Shown here: positions 25,981 to 34,828 of the stretch, piece by piece
Layout of the letters: every line of letters begins with the position of its first letter
How positions within the stretch are numbered: the first letter of the stretch is position 1
Assembly (NCBI GenBank): GCA_017559615.1
Contig: JAFYRB010000054.1
Location: forward strand, 1 to 47,014
Length of the DNA: 47,014 bases
Direction of reading: 5' to 3'
From: Alistipes sp.
GTDB lineage: Bacteria > Bacteroidota > Bacteroidia > Bacteroidales > Rikenellaceae
Made by a program: the position numbers and the translations under genes
The notes under the pieces: generated by a model
The model's input: the letters and a program-made list of their open reading frames with translations, nothing else
What the model was told of the DNA's origin: nothing
Databases searched by the model: none

Positions 25981-28561
25981 ATTTTGAGAATCGTTTATAG
26001 AATACAACAACCGCCACAAGCCACAACAATATCGCCGCAGCGCATATCGCCATTATAGTTGACACCGCACCCCAGCGTGGTGCCTTGAAGTTCCACTCCA
26101 CAGTATGCTCTCCCGCAGGAAGCACCATACCTCGCAACACGTAATCGGCTGCAAAGTACTCCGCAGGCTCGCCATCTATCGTAACACTCCAACCCTCGGG
26201 GAAGTAGACCTCCGAGAATACCGCCAACGCCTCCGCAGGTGCGCTATACTCATACTTCAATCTATTTGGAGCATACTCCACCAACTCTATAACGCCCGAA
26301 GCATCGTAGCTATCCGCGAGGCCCTCATCGTCGACCGTCACAACGGCAACATCGCTAAGGTCCACCTCGCCAATCGCCTTAAGCACCATACGTGGCACCT
26401 CACAACGCTCCACCGTACTTACAAACCACGCAGCACCATAAGGCTCAACACCTGTAACGTACATCATAGGCAACGCCTCGCCATCGTAGATGACATAGCG
26501 GGTATTAAGCGCAGCAAGCACATTGGCATCGAACTTCGACAGATAGCGGTCGATAACATCCTGATAACGGCCCAACTTCGCACCGTGATAGCCACCTACC
26601 GAACGGTGGAAATATGAGGCACGCGCACTTGTGAATGGATCGCCCGAGAGGTCGAGAACGCGGAAGCCAGGCTCCTCGTCGGCCATAATCTGCTTATCAG
26701 CCTCGGTAGGCTCAAGAGTTATTGGAGCCTTATCGAGCCACTTATCCTGGCCGAGATATCTATCTGCAACACCCACTAAATCCCACACGACAACAGCACC
26801 TACGGCGACAACTACGCCGATAGTGAGGTAACGCTTCGCCGCAACCTTATCGCGCATCATAACATACGCCACAACGATAGCCGCAGTGATAATGACCACA
26901 AGCAACGAACGTACGGCATCAGCAATCAAGGCTCCGTGACGCGCATCGTAGGCCGCCTCACGGAGTTGATCTACCCACAACTTATCCTCCAGCTGGGCAT
27001 ATATACCCTCCACGCCATACTCCGCCGTAGCAATCATCAGAACCACGATTACCACAATAACACCCACGGCGATAGTCACTCTGCAAAGAAGCGCCTTGGC
27101 ATCCATCTCGCTCTTGAGCAACGCCCAGAGTGCCATAGCTGCCAACAGAGGCATAGACCACTCCACAACCACCAATGCCATAGATACCGTACGGAAGCTA
27201 CTATAACCTGGCAAGATATCGTACATAACCTCATAAAAACCGAGGATATTGCCACCCCACGCAAGAAGCAACGCAAAGAGCGACACCACGACTATCCACA
27301 CCACATCGCGGCGCTTAAGGAGCATAAGTCCCAACACAGCGAGGAATATCACCGCTGCACCGAGGTAGGTAGGACCAGCGGTATATGGCTGACTACCCCA
27401 ATAGTTCGAGGTATAGGCCCACGCCTTATGAGCATAGTCGTCGTATATAGCCTCCACGCTCTGGATAATCTGCTCATCGCCCGACTCGAGCAAATCAACA
27501 ACATCCGAGCGGCGTATGCCAGGATACTCCGCCGATATCTCATCAACAAACTTATCAACCGAGAGGTTGAAGAGGGCATTCTGCGCATTAGGGCTCTGCA
27601 AAATCTCCGCAGCCTCTACATTGAAATCTCCTGACCAACTACCCATATAGTTTGGCACCAACATATTGAAGCTCTCGCCAATGCCATAGCTCCAGGCAGT
27701 GTTGTAGGCGATACGCTCGTTGCGTGCCGTAGATGGCGATGTAGCCTCGCTATCGCCACGTGTGGTATATTTCTGATGCTCGACCGTATACCACAATGGT
27801 GCGACATTCGAACCTACGGCCAATAGTGCCGCAACGGCCAACACCGCAGTGCGATATCCAAACTCCTTGAGTGCCTTCTCTCTCCACGATGTCCACAGCT
27901 GACTAATCCACAATGCCACACAAGCCAAAAGGAAGTAGTAGGTAATTTGCGGATGGTTAGCACCCAACTCCAACGAGCCAAAGAGTGCAGCAAGAGCGGC
28001 TCCCGCCCACATATTACGGCGCAAGGCGTACCACACCGCACCAACCAAAGGTGGAGCATAGACCAATGCCCACATCTTGGTGATATGTCCCGCGTCGATA
28101 ATGAGGAAGAAGTAGGTAGAGAGTCCATAGGCCAAGCCCGCAATGATGCCTATCCAGGGGTTAACGCCCATAAGCACCACAGCGACCATCATCAGAATCA
28201 TAGCCCACAGCGTCATATTCATAGGGCCATCAACACTCTTGATGAGTGGCGATGCGGTGTGCTTAACATATTGCTCAGGGTACTCAACGTCGATAAGGTA
28301 GGCAGGCATTCCCGCGAACATATTTCCCGTCCACTGTGGGTCCTCGCCCGTAGCCTCGCGATGCTCCTTTATATCCTTCGACATTCCCGCATACTGCGCT
28401 ATATCACCCTGCGAGAGCGACTTGCCGTCGAACTGCGGAGCATAGAAGTGGTAGCTAACAAACCAGAAACACACCACTCCCACAACCCAGGGTGCGATGC
28501 TATAAACCACCTTCACGATAGCCTCCATAGGGCTTATCTTTGTTATGTTACTCACCTCCAT
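25970..28561 (-). CDS. YfhO family polytopic membrane protein
   Basis: The 863-residue protein has at least a dozen hydrophobic segments. Its N-terminal part is typical of YfhO: a periplasmic loop after the first helix (APQFDGKSLSQGDIAQYAGMSKDI), then WTGNMFAGMPAYLI, and multi-helix core with GANHPQITYYFLLACVALWI. A large C-terminal soluble segment ends in a beta-rich domain (EVYFPEGWSVTIDGEPAEYF, PAGEHTVEWNF) followed by one last helix. YfhO-type proteins are glycosyltransferase-C-like enzymes involved in attaching sugars to cell-wall polymers in Gram-positives; the role in Bacteroidota is open. It is the first gene of the minus-strand block. TAACTTTG at 28594-28587 could be its -7 box, but no proper -33 was found. 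Confidence 0.85.
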   Translation of the reverse strand: MEVSNITKISPMEAIVKVVYSIAPWVVGVVCFWFVSYHFYAPQFDGKSLSQGDIAQYAGMSKDIKEHREATGEDPQWTGNMFAGMPAYLIDVEYPEQYVKHTASPLIKSVDGPMNMTLWAMILMMVAVVLMGVNPWIGIIAGLAYGLSTYFFLIIDAGHITKMWALVYAPPLVGAVWYALRRNMWAGAALAALFGSLELGANHPQITYYFLLACVALWISQLWTSWREKALKEFGYRTAVLAVAALLAVGSNVAPLWYTVEHQKYTTRGDSEATSPSTARNERIAYNTAWSYGIGESFNMLVPNYMGSWSGDFNVEAAEILQSPNAQNALFNLSVDKFVDEISAEYPGIRRSDVVDLLESGDEQIIQSVEAIYDDYAHKAWAYTSNYWGSQPYTAGPTYLGAAVIFLAVLGLMLLKRRDVVWIVVVSLFALLLAWGGNILGFYEVMYDILPGYSSFRTVSMALVVVEWSMPLLAAMALWALLKSEMDAKALLCRVTIAVGVIVVIVVLMIATAEYGVEGIYAQLEDKLWVDQLREAAYDARHGALIADAVRSLLVVIITAAIVVAYVMMRDKVAAKRYLTIGVVVAVGAVVVWDLVGVADRYLGQDKWLDKAPITLEPTEADKQIMADEEPGFRVLDLSGDPFTSARASYFHRSVGGYHGAKLGRYQDVIDRYLSKFDANVLAALNTRYVIYDGEALPMMYVTGVEPYGAAWFVSTVERCEVPRMVLKAIGEVDLSDVAVVTVDDEGLADSYDASGVIELVEYAPNRLKYEYSAPAEALAVFSEVYFPEGWSVTIDGEPAEYFAADYVLRGMVLPAGEHTVEWNFKAPRWGAVSTIMAICAAAILLWLVAVVVFYKRFSKYGK

Positions 28562-28666
28562 ACCTTAATAAAAAAGATTAATCGGGCAAAGTTAATAAAA
28601 ATTTATGAAAAGAGAGTGTCATTTCTAATTTTTCGCACATCATACAATAAATTGACAAAAAATCGT

Positions 28667-28674
28667 TATCTTTG
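28667..28674 (+). promoter_or_regulatory. -7 element of the polyprenyl synthase promoter
   Basis: TATCTTTG at 28667-28674 matches TAnnTTTG, 25 nt before the ATG at 28699. No TTG sits at the usual 19-21 nt upstream distance (the nearest, at 28652-28654, is only 12 nt away), so the promoter call rests on one box. Confidence 0.5.
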
Positions 28675-28698
28675 CCTAATTGAAAACTTTACACTCGT

Positions 28699-29715
28699 AT
28701 GATATCAATAAACGACATACGCAAACCCATACTTAAGGACCTCGAAGCCTTTGATGCTTTTATCGCCGATAACTTCTCGGCCGAGGGCGAACTCCTACAG
28801 GAGATGCTAACCTATGCCCTATCGTCACGAGGCAAGGGCGTGCGACCTATTCTCACACTGCTTACAGCCTCGCTACATAGCCCTATCGCGGCTCGTGAGG
28901 GTGACTTTAGCGGCCAGACACAGCACTGCACCAAGCGCACCTATCTCGCAGCGATGCTTGTCGAGATGATTCACACCGCATCACTCATCCACGACGATGT
29001 TCTCGACTCGGCAGATGAGCGTCGCGGAAAACCATCCGTAAATGCCAAGTGGCAGAGCAATATGGCGATTATTTTGGGTGACTACATCCTCGCTCGCACA
29101 ATGTCGCTCGGTATGGCATCGGCGCAGTATGACCTTATCTCCTACATCGGCACAGCGATGGCTACACTTTGCGAGGGCGAGGTGTTGCAGAGCCAGCACG
29201 CAAAGAGTATGGATACCAAACGCGAGGATTACTTCGCAATCATCTACCAAAAGACGGCAAGCCTGCTCGGCGTAAGCGCAGCATTGGGAGCCTTGTCGGT
29301 GGGTGCTAATCGCGGAGATGTGGAGCGTATGCGTAAGTTTGGCGAGGCGATAGGTATTGCCTTCCAAATCCAAGATGATATTCTTGATTATCAGCGTGAT
29401 AACAACACTGGAAAACTTGCGAATAACGACCTTCGCGAGCATAAAATCACGTTGCCGCTGATTGAGGTTATGGAGCGTAGCTCGGAGCAGCAGCGCGCCG
29501 AGATTTTGGAGCTTCTGCGACGTTGCGACCAGGATAACGAGGCACTCGACAAACTCCATAATATTGTTGTTGAGGGCGGTGGTCTGGAGGCTGCATCAGA
29601 GGTTTTGAAATCATACCTAACACGTGCTATGCACCTGCTTCATAAGTATGACGATACACCTTATCGTCAGTCGCTTCTCGACCTCTGCACCTTTATTGCC
29701 GAGCGCGACAGATAA
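28699..29715 (+). CDS. long-chain polyprenyl diphosphate synthase
   Basis: The enzyme condenses isopentenyl diphosphate units onto an allylic diphosphate to make the long polyprenyl chain of quinones. The 338-residue protein has the first Asp-rich motif in MIHTASLIHDDVLDSADERRG (D99-D103 region), a K-G-V-R-P segment (SSRGKGVRPILTLLTASL) for substrate binding, the Q-x-x-E/Q-type stretch near the middle (CEGEVLQSQHAK), and the second Asp-rich motif IAFQIQDDILDYQ (about 226-238). The residues before the first motif are not bulky aromatics but A-S-L, consistent with long-chain rather than farnesyl products. Divergent from the YfhO gene; an MFS gene follows after 42 nt. Confidence 0.92.
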   Translation: MISINDIRKPILKDLEAFDAFIADNFSAEGELLQEMLTYALSSRGKGVRPILTLLTASLHSPIAAREGDFSGQTQHCTKRTYLAAMLVEMIHTASLIHDDVLDSADERRGKPSVNAKWQSNMAIILGDYILARTMSLGMASAQYDLISYIGTAMATLCEGEVLQSQHAKSMDTKREDYFAIIYQKTASLLGVSAALGALSVGANRGDVERMRKFGEAIGIAFQIQDDILDYQRDNNTGKLANNDLREHKITLPLIEVMERSSEQQRAEILELLRRCDQDNEALDKLHNIVVEGGGLEAASEVLKSYLTRAMHLLHKYDDTPYRQSLLDLCTFIAERDR

Positions 29716-29757
29716 CAGAAAAGCAATAAGACTTAATAACTAAATATTCAACAAACA

Positions 29758-31050
29758 ATGAGTACAGAAAAGAAAAACTACACGTTGGCTATTATCGTGA
29801 TGATCCTACTCTTCGGTATGATCTCATTCGTAACCAACCTCGCATCGCCAATGGGTGATGTGCTTAAGAATCAGTTTGATGTAGCAAACTGGATGGGTAC
29901 ACTTGGTGTGTTTGCAAACTTCATCGCATACGCTGTTATGGGTATCCCTGCGGGTAACCTTCTCCAGAAGCGTGGCTACAAATTCACTGCTCTCGCAGCC
30001 GTATCTGTAGGTTTCATCGGCGTTGGCGTTCAGACTATTGCAGGTCTTTTGAATGGTAACCTCGCATTCGGCATCTACCTCCTCGGTGCATTCATCGCAG
30101 GCTTCTCAATGTGTATGCTTAACATCGTTGTTAACCCTATGTTGAACAAGCTCGCAGGTGGTGGTAACCGCGGTAACCAGCTCCTTCAGGTGGGTGGCTC
30201 GTTCAACTCGTTGATGGGTACTGCTGTTATCTTCCTCACAGGTATCTTCGTACCAAGCATCCTTAACGCAGAGATTAAGCAGGTGTTCCCATTGATGTTC
30301 ATTGCATTGGCTATCTTCGCCGCAGCGTTCGTGGTTATCCTCTTCACCGAGATTCCAGAGACAAAGAGCGAGGCCGTGAAGGAGGAGAAGAAGTCGGAGA
30401 TTGGCCCTATGTCATTCCGCCACTTTATGCTCGGCGCTATCGCAATCTTCATCTATGTTGGTGTTGAGGTAGGTATTCCTAACGTATTGCAGAAGTGGTT
30501 GCAGAATGGCGGTCTTGGCACCAACCCTAACGCCGAGGCTATCGCAGCGACAGTTACCGCAACTTATTGGTTACTAATGTTCTTCGGCCGTCTTGGTGGC
30601 GCTGCTCTCGGTGCTAAGGTCTCAGCAAAGGCGATGCTCACAGCAGTATCTGTTTTGGGTCTTGGCCTTGTTCTTGGCGCTATGTTCCTCAACCCTGCAA
30701 CAAGCGTTAACCTCCCTGTATTCAAGGGTACAGAGGGCTTCGGCACTGCGAATGTTCCTGTGAACGCTGCGTTGTTGGTACTCTGTGGTCTTTGCACATC
30801 GGTGATGTGGGGCGGTATCTTCAACCTCGCAGTTGAGGGCCTCGGTAAGTACACCGAGAAGGCTTCAGGTATCTTTATGGCCTTGGTTTGCGGTGGTGGT
30901 ATCTTGCCATTGGTTCAGAACTACGTCGTAGACGTAACAGGTGGCAACTACCTCACAAGCTACTGGGTTATCGTAGCAGGTCTTGCATATTTGCTCTTCT
31001 ACGCTTTGATTGGCTCGAAGAACGTGAACAAGGATATCGTTACGGAGTAG
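29758..31050 (+). CDS. MFS transporter, FucP-like sugar:H+ symporter type
   Basis: The 430-residue protein has 12 membrane segments in two halves separated by a charged loop near residues 203-218 (KSEAVKEEKKSEIGP). The start is LFGMISFVTNLASPMGDVLKNQF, then FIAYAVMGIPAGNLLQKRGYK, GAFIAGFSMCMLNIVVNPMLN and GNQLLQVGGSFNSLMG. These resemble the FHS family (L-fucose/galactose/glucose permease). The substrate cannot be read from the sequence; a hexose or similar is expected. It follows the prenyl synthase by 42 nt without a visible promoter and ends in a strong terminator. It has more favoured codons and smoother sequence than neighbours, consistent with high expression. Confidence 0.85.
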   Translation: MSTEKKNYTLAIIVMILLFGMISFVTNLASPMGDVLKNQFDVANWMGTLGVFANFIAYAVMGIPAGNLLQKRGYKFTALAAVSVGFIGVGVQTIAGLLNGNLAFGIYLLGAFIAGFSMCMLNIVVNPMLNKLAGGGNRGNQLLQVGGSFNSLMGTAVIFLTGIFVPSILNAEIKQVFPLMFIALAIFAAAFVVILFTEIPETKSEAVKEEKKSEIGPMSFRHFMLGAIAIFIYVGVEVGIPNVLQKWLQNGGLGTNPNAEAIAATVTATYWLLMFFGRLGGAALGAKVSAKAMLTAVSVLGLGLVLGAMFLNPATSVNLPVFKGTEGFGTANVPVNAALLVLCGLCTSVMWGGIFNLAVEGLGKYTEKASGIFMALVCGGGILPLVQNYVVDVTGGNYLTSYWVIVAGLAYLLFYALIGSKNVNKDIVTE

Positions 31051-31080
31051 GAATTCGCTCGTAATACGAGATAACTATCG

Positions 31081-31114
31081 AGGAGGCTGACCGAGGGGTT
31101 GGCCTCCTTTTTTT
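31081..31114 (+). terminator. intrinsic terminator after the MFS gene
   Basis: AGGAGGCTGACC and GGTTGGCCTCCT pair around a GAGG loop (one G-T/mismatch), followed by seven T residues. Confidence 0.85.
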
Positions 31115-31153
31115 GTTCCATTATGCGGTTATTTTACTTTTTTCGCTAAAAAA

Positions 31154-31184
31154 TTTGCAGTTGTTGAATTTTTTTGTACTTTTG
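31154..31184 (+). promoter_or_regulatory. promoter of lipA-lipB
   Basis: TTTG at 31154-31157 and TACTTTTG at 31177-31184 are separated by 19 nt. Transcription would start about 20 nt before the chosen ATG of lipA at 31212, which argues against the longer in-frame start at 31113. Confidence 0.8.
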
Positions 31185-31211
31185 CATCAATTGGAAAAAA
31201 GTGAACTTAAA

Positions 31212-32105
31212 ATGCCGAAGGTACCAAAACGTGAAGAGTATCTAAGAAAGCCCGAATGGCTGAAAATCAGCCTGCGTAGTACGGCCAACACCGCCGACGT
31301 GGAACATATCGTCGAGGGTAGGTGTCTGCATACCATTTGCACAAGTGGTATGTGCCCTAACAAAGCGGAGTGTTGGAGTCGTCGTACCGCTACGTTTATG
31401 ATTCTGGGCGATATCTGTACTCGTAACTGCCGCTTCTGTGCTACCACCACGGGCCGCCCCCTGCCTCCCGATGAGCAGGAGCCTGAGAAGGTGGCTGAAA
31501 GTGTGCGCCTAATGGGCCTGAAGCACGTTGTTATTACGGCGGTAACGCGCGATGATCTCCCCGATCACGGTGCAGCGATATGGGCAAAGACCGTAGAGGC
31601 TGTACGCCGCGAAAATCCCGAATCTACAATAGAGCTCCTTATTTCCGATATGGATGCCCGCCCAGAGCTAATCGATGTGGTGTTGGCATCGCGTCCTGAC
31701 ATTGTGGGACACAACATCGAAACCGTCGAGCGACTGACACCCGAGGTGCGTTCGCGTGCGAAATATCGCACGTCGTTGGAGACGCTAAGGCTTATAGCCC
31801 AGAGTGGTGCGGTGGCAAAGAGCGGCCTGATGGTCGGTCTTGGCGAGAGCGAAGAGGAGATACTCCAAACCTTGCGTGACCTACGCGAGGTGGGTGTGTC
31901 TATCGTTACGCTTGGCCAATACCTTCGACCAACTAAGGAGCATTACCCCGTAAAGGCGTACATCACTCCCGAAAAATTCGAAGAATACCGACTCAAGGCT
32001 CTCGAGATGGGTTTCGCATATTGTGCGAGCGCACCCCTTGTGCGTTCGTCATATTTGGCGGATGCCGCACTTGACGCTGTGAGAAAGGTATGCAACACGA
32101 AGTAG
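31212..32105 (+). CDS. lipA: lipoyl synthase
   Basis: LipA is a radical SAM enzyme that inserts two sulfurs into protein-bound octanoyl chains to make lipoyl groups. I start at 31212 (MPKVPKREEYLRKPEWLKI, 297 residues), the normal N-terminus of the family; the in-frame extension from 31113 is hydrophobic and would lie upstream of the promoter. Both iron-sulfur clusters are visible: the auxiliary one in CTSGMCPNKAEC (Cys43, 48, 54) and the radical SAM one in CTRNCRFC (Cys69, 73, 76). The C-terminal RSSYLADAAL segment carries the conserved serine ligand of the auxiliary cluster (R-S-S-Y). It overlaps lipB by 16 nt. Confidence 0.97.
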   Translation: MPKVPKREEYLRKPEWLKISLRSTANTADVEHIVEGRCLHTICTSGMCPNKAECWSRRTATFMILGDICTRNCRFCATTTGRPLPPDEQEPEKVAESVRLMGLKHVVITAVTRDDLPDHGAAIWAKTVEAVRRENPESTIELLISDMDARPELIDVVLASRPDIVGHNIETVERLTPEVRSRAKYRTSLETLRLIAQSGAVAKSGLMVGLGESEEEILQTLRDLREVGVSIVTLGQYLRPTKEHYPVKAYITPEKFEEYRLKALEMGFAYCASAPLVRSSYLADAALDAVRKVCNTK

Positions 32106-32782
32106 AAATCAGAGATTTAGGCAGTATGGCTTATAGCGAGTGCTGGGACCTTCAGCGCACGCTATTCGATGCTTTGTGTCAAAAGAAAGCCGAAAAACGA
32201 CTCACCGACGATGAGCCGCGAGGCACCATACTCATTGTTGAGCATCCCGCAGTATATACATTGGGCAAGAGTGGCCACCAGGAGAATATGCTCGTAACGG
32301 AGGAGTATCTCAAGAGCCTCGGTGCGGAGTTCTTCCACATCGACCGCGGTGGCGACATCACATTCCACGGACCAGGACAGCTGGTCTGCTACCCTATCAT
32401 CGACCTCGAAAGTATAGGCTTCGGCATTCGCCGATATATCGAGGCGTTGGAGCAGTCGGTTATCGACCTCGCCGCAGAGTACGGCATCGAGGCACACCGC
32501 TCGGAGGGAGCTTCAGGAGTGTGGGTTACACTTCCAAACAAGCGCCTTGTAAAACTTTGCGCCATTGGCGTTCGTGCATCACACAGCGTGACGATGCACG
32601 GCCTTGCTATGAACGTTGCGACGGACCTCAAGTGGTTTGAGCTTATCAACCCTTGCGGATTTACCGACCGCGGTGTATGTTCGCTCACGACGTTGTGCAA
32701 CCGCGAGGTGACAATGGAAGAGGTTAAGCCCAAGTTTATCAATTACTTAACGAAAAATTTAAATGTTAAATATAAAAAATAA
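32090..32782 (+). CDS. lipB: octanoyl-[ACP]:protein N-octanoyltransferase
   Basis: LipB moves octanoyl groups from acyl carrier protein to lipoyl domains, providing the substrate for LipA. The 230-residue protein has the family segments HPAVYTLGKSGHQENML, DRGGDITFHGPGQLVCYPIID (R-G-G-x-x-T-x-H-G-P-G-Q), KLCAIGVRASHSVTMHGLAMNV with the catalytic lysine region, and INPCGFTDRGVCSL with the catalytic cysteine. The start at 32090 lies within the end of lipA, so the two enzymes are translationally coupled. A few extra residues (QKKAEKRLTDDEPRGT) after the N-terminal helix are not unusual. Confidence 0.97.
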   Translation: MQHEVEIRDLGSMAYSECWDLQRTLFDALCQKKAEKRLTDDEPRGTILIVEHPAVYTLGKSGHQENMLVTEEYLKSLGAEFFHIDRGGDITFHGPGQLVCYPIIDLESIGFGIRRYIEALEQSVIDLAAEYGIEAHRSEGASGVWVTLPNKRLVKLCAIGVRASHSVTMHGLAMNVATDLKWFELINPCGFTDRGVCSLTTLCNREVTMEEVKPKFINYLTKNLNVKYKK

Positions 32783-32787
32783 ACGTT

Positions 32788-34548
32788 ATGCCCATAGAGA
32801 AAAGATGGGTTGTCAAGCCACAAGGCGACCGCGCTACAGTGGAGGCATTAGCCACACAGCTTGGTATGTCTACGGTATTGACCAACCTGCTGGTTCAGAG
32901 GGGCATAGACACCGCGGAGAAAGCGAAAAAGTTCTTCTCGCCTGCATTACGCGACTTGCACGATCCCTTCCTTATGAAGGATATGGACAAGGCTGTGGAG
33001 CGCATCGAGAAGGCAGTGAAGGCTGGCGAAAAGGTAATGATTTACGGAGACTACGATGTCGACGGAACTACTGCCGTGGCGCTGGTTTACAAATTCTTAA
33101 GCCAGATAGGACATAAGAATTTGTCATTTTACATCCCCGACCGATATGTCGATGGTTACGGCATATCAATTCGAAGCATCGACCACGCCGTTCGCAAGGG
33201 CGTTACGCTGGTCATAGCTTTGGATTGCGGCATCAAAGCCGTGGAGAAGGTGGCCTATGCCAAACAAAAGGGCGTAGATTTCATCATCTGCGACCATCAC
33301 TTACCTGCCGATGAAATTCCAGAGGCAGTGGCTGTATTGGACCCCAAACGCACAGACTGCAACTATCCTTTCGATGAGTTGTCGGGTTGTGGCGTTGGTT
33401 TTAAACTCGTCGAGGCGTATGCACGACGCAACAACATCTCCTTCTCGGAGATTGAGCATCTGCTTGATTTGTTGGTTGTTAGCATCGCTTCAGACATTGT
33501 GCCACTTGTGGACGAAAACCGCATCTTGGCACACTACGGATTGCGCAAGCTCAATGCTCAGCCATCGAAGGGCTTGTTGTCGATTATCAAGATTTGCGGT
33601 CTTCAGGGCCACAACATCACCATCGACGACATTGTCTTTAAGATTGGCCCTCGTATCAACGCTGCAGGACGTATGCGTATGGATGAGGATGACGAGAATG
33701 CTGCACCTTCGGGCGGTCACGCTGCCGTAAGCCTTCTTATCGAGGGTAACGAGCAGGAGGCGGCGAAGTTTGGCGAGGTGATTGACTCGTTCAATCAGGA
33801 TCGCAAGAGCATCGACCGCAATGTAACCCAGGAGGCGCACGACTACATCGAGTCGCACCCTGAACTTAAGGCACTTAAGAGTACGGTAATCTACAATCCA
33901 AAGTGGATGAAGGGTATCGTAGGTATCGTGGCATCACGCCTCATTGAGACCTACTATCGCCCTACGGTGGTACTCACAAAGTCGAATGGCTTTGTAACAG
34001 GCTCGGCACGTTCGGTAGCAGGTTTCGACCTCTATCAGGCTGTGGAGTCTTGCTCCGACTTGTTGGAGAACTTCGGAGGACATATGTACGCTGCGGGCCT
34101 GACGATGAGAGAGGAGAATGTTGCAGAGTTTACACGTCGCTTCAACGACTATGTAGAGCGCAACATCGACCCAAATATCCTTGTGCCTCAGGTAGATATT
34201 GATAGCGAGTTGTTATTCTCGGATATCACCGATGAGTTCTACCATCAGCTCAACAACTTCCAGCCATTTGGCCCTGGAAATAGCGCTCCTGTGTTTATGA
34301 CACGTGGCGCAAGCAACCGCGGAGATGCGAAACTCGTGGGTGTGGAGTGTGACCACTTGCGTATGGACCTTATCCAGCGCCAGAAGCCTCACACCTCGAT
34401 ACCTGCCATCGCGTTCCAGCAACCTACACACTACGAGTGGGTGCGTGCGGGTAAGCCTATTTCGGTTTGCTACCAGATTGTTGAGAACCACTATCGTGGT
34501 ACGGTATCGAAGCAGCTCAGAGTTAAGGACATCAAGCCTGAGCGTTAG
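32788..34548 (+). CDS. recJ: single-stranded-DNA-specific exonuclease RecJ
   Basis: RecJ degrades single-stranded DNA 5' to 3' in recombination and repair. The 586-residue protein has the DHH phosphoesterase motifs: MIYGDYDVDGTTAVAL (Asp88, 90, 92 region), ALDCGIKAVEKV, and the DHH triad IICDHHLPADEIP (D169-H170-H171). It continues with PFDELSGCGVGFKLVEA, the DHHA1 domain KGIVGIVASRLIE and GSARSVAGFDLYQAV, GGHMYAAGLTM, and ends in an OB-fold-like domain (QPFGPGNSAPVFM to TVSKQLRVKDIKPE). It follows lipB by 5 nt and ends at a terminator. Length is typical. Confidence 0.96.
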   Translation: MPIEKRWVVKPQGDRATVEALATQLGMSTVLTNLLVQRGIDTAEKAKKFFSPALRDLHDPFLMKDMDKAVERIEKAVKAGEKVMIYGDYDVDGTTAVALVYKFLSQIGHKNLSFYIPDRYVDGYGISIRSIDHAVRKGVTLVIALDCGIKAVEKVAYAKQKGVDFIICDHHLPADEIPEAVAVLDPKRTDCNYPFDELSGCGVGFKLVEAYARRNNISFSEIEHLLDLLVVSIASDIVPLVDENRILAHYGLRKLNAQPSKGLLSIIKICGLQGHNITIDDIVFKIGPRINAAGRMRMDEDDENAAPSGGHAAVSLLIEGNEQEAAKFGEVIDSFNQDRKSIDRNVTQEAHDYIESHPELKALKSTVIYNPKWMKGIVGIVASRLIETYYRPTVVLTKSNGFVTGSARSVAGFDLYQAVESCSDLLENFGGHMYAAGLTMREENVAEFTRRFNDYVERNIDPNILVPQVDIDSELLFSDITDEFYHQLNNFQPFGPGNSAPVFMTRGASNRGDAKLVGVECDHLRMDLIQRQKPHTSIPAIAFQQPTHYEWVRAGKPISVCYQIVENHYRGTVSKQLRVKDIKPER

Positions 34549-34580
34549 GCAATAAGAGGTACTGCAAAGTTATTACAATA

Positions 34581-34619
34581 GGGATTCGATAGCTTCACAG
34601 AGCTATCGAATCCTTTTTG
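34581..34619 (+). terminator. intrinsic terminator after recJ
   Basis: GGATTCGATAGCT and AGCTATCGAATCC form a long perfect stem around a short loop, followed by TTTTTGTTTT. Confidence 0.85.
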
Positions 34620-34751
34620 TTTTGGTATGCTCACCCACGATTTTCGGCGATTCGCCTATTTTTTTAAGGAAAATGCACGCAGTTTCCGAAAAAATCACTA
34701 TCTTGCGCACAAATAAAATAGATAAGGTGTACGAAACCTTGCTACTTTATC

Positions 34752-34784
34752 GTTGTAACAATAGCTCGGGCTATTGCTTACGAC
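34752..34784 (+). promoter_or_regulatory. stable hairpin in the leader of the thioredoxin/Omp28 operon
   Basis: GTTGTAA-CAATAGC, TCGG loop, GCTATTG-C-TTACGAC: a 14-bp stem with one G-U pair and one bulged C. It lies 45 nt before the thioredoxin ATG at 34829. TATCTTGC at 34699-34706, one T short of the usual -7 box, is a possible weak promoter that would put the hairpin in the leader. No T-run follows, so it is more likely a leader structure than a terminator. The remaining gap 34620-34828 has no recognisable gene. Confidence 0.5.
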
Positions 34785-34828
34785 ACATAGGAGAGAATAA
34801 TTGTTAACTTAAAACTTCAATAGTATTT

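Noticed and set aside
25970..28561. Treating the YfhO gene as part of a polysaccharide or O-antigen cluster
   Set aside because: Neighbours are division, lipid-carrier and tRNA-modification genes, with no glycan synthesis genes nearby.
27947..28702. Plus-strand ORF of 251 residues opposite YfhO
   Set aside because: His/Arg-rich antisense translation without domains; YfhO is supported by membrane pattern and neighbours.
31113..31211. N-terminal extension of lipA (33 residues)
   Set aside because: Lies across the terminator and promoter region and is not part of the lipoyl synthase family N-terminus.
34622..34807. 61-residue ORF before the thioredoxin gene
   Set aside because: It covers the promoter-like box and leader hairpin, has no signal or domain, and does not look coding.
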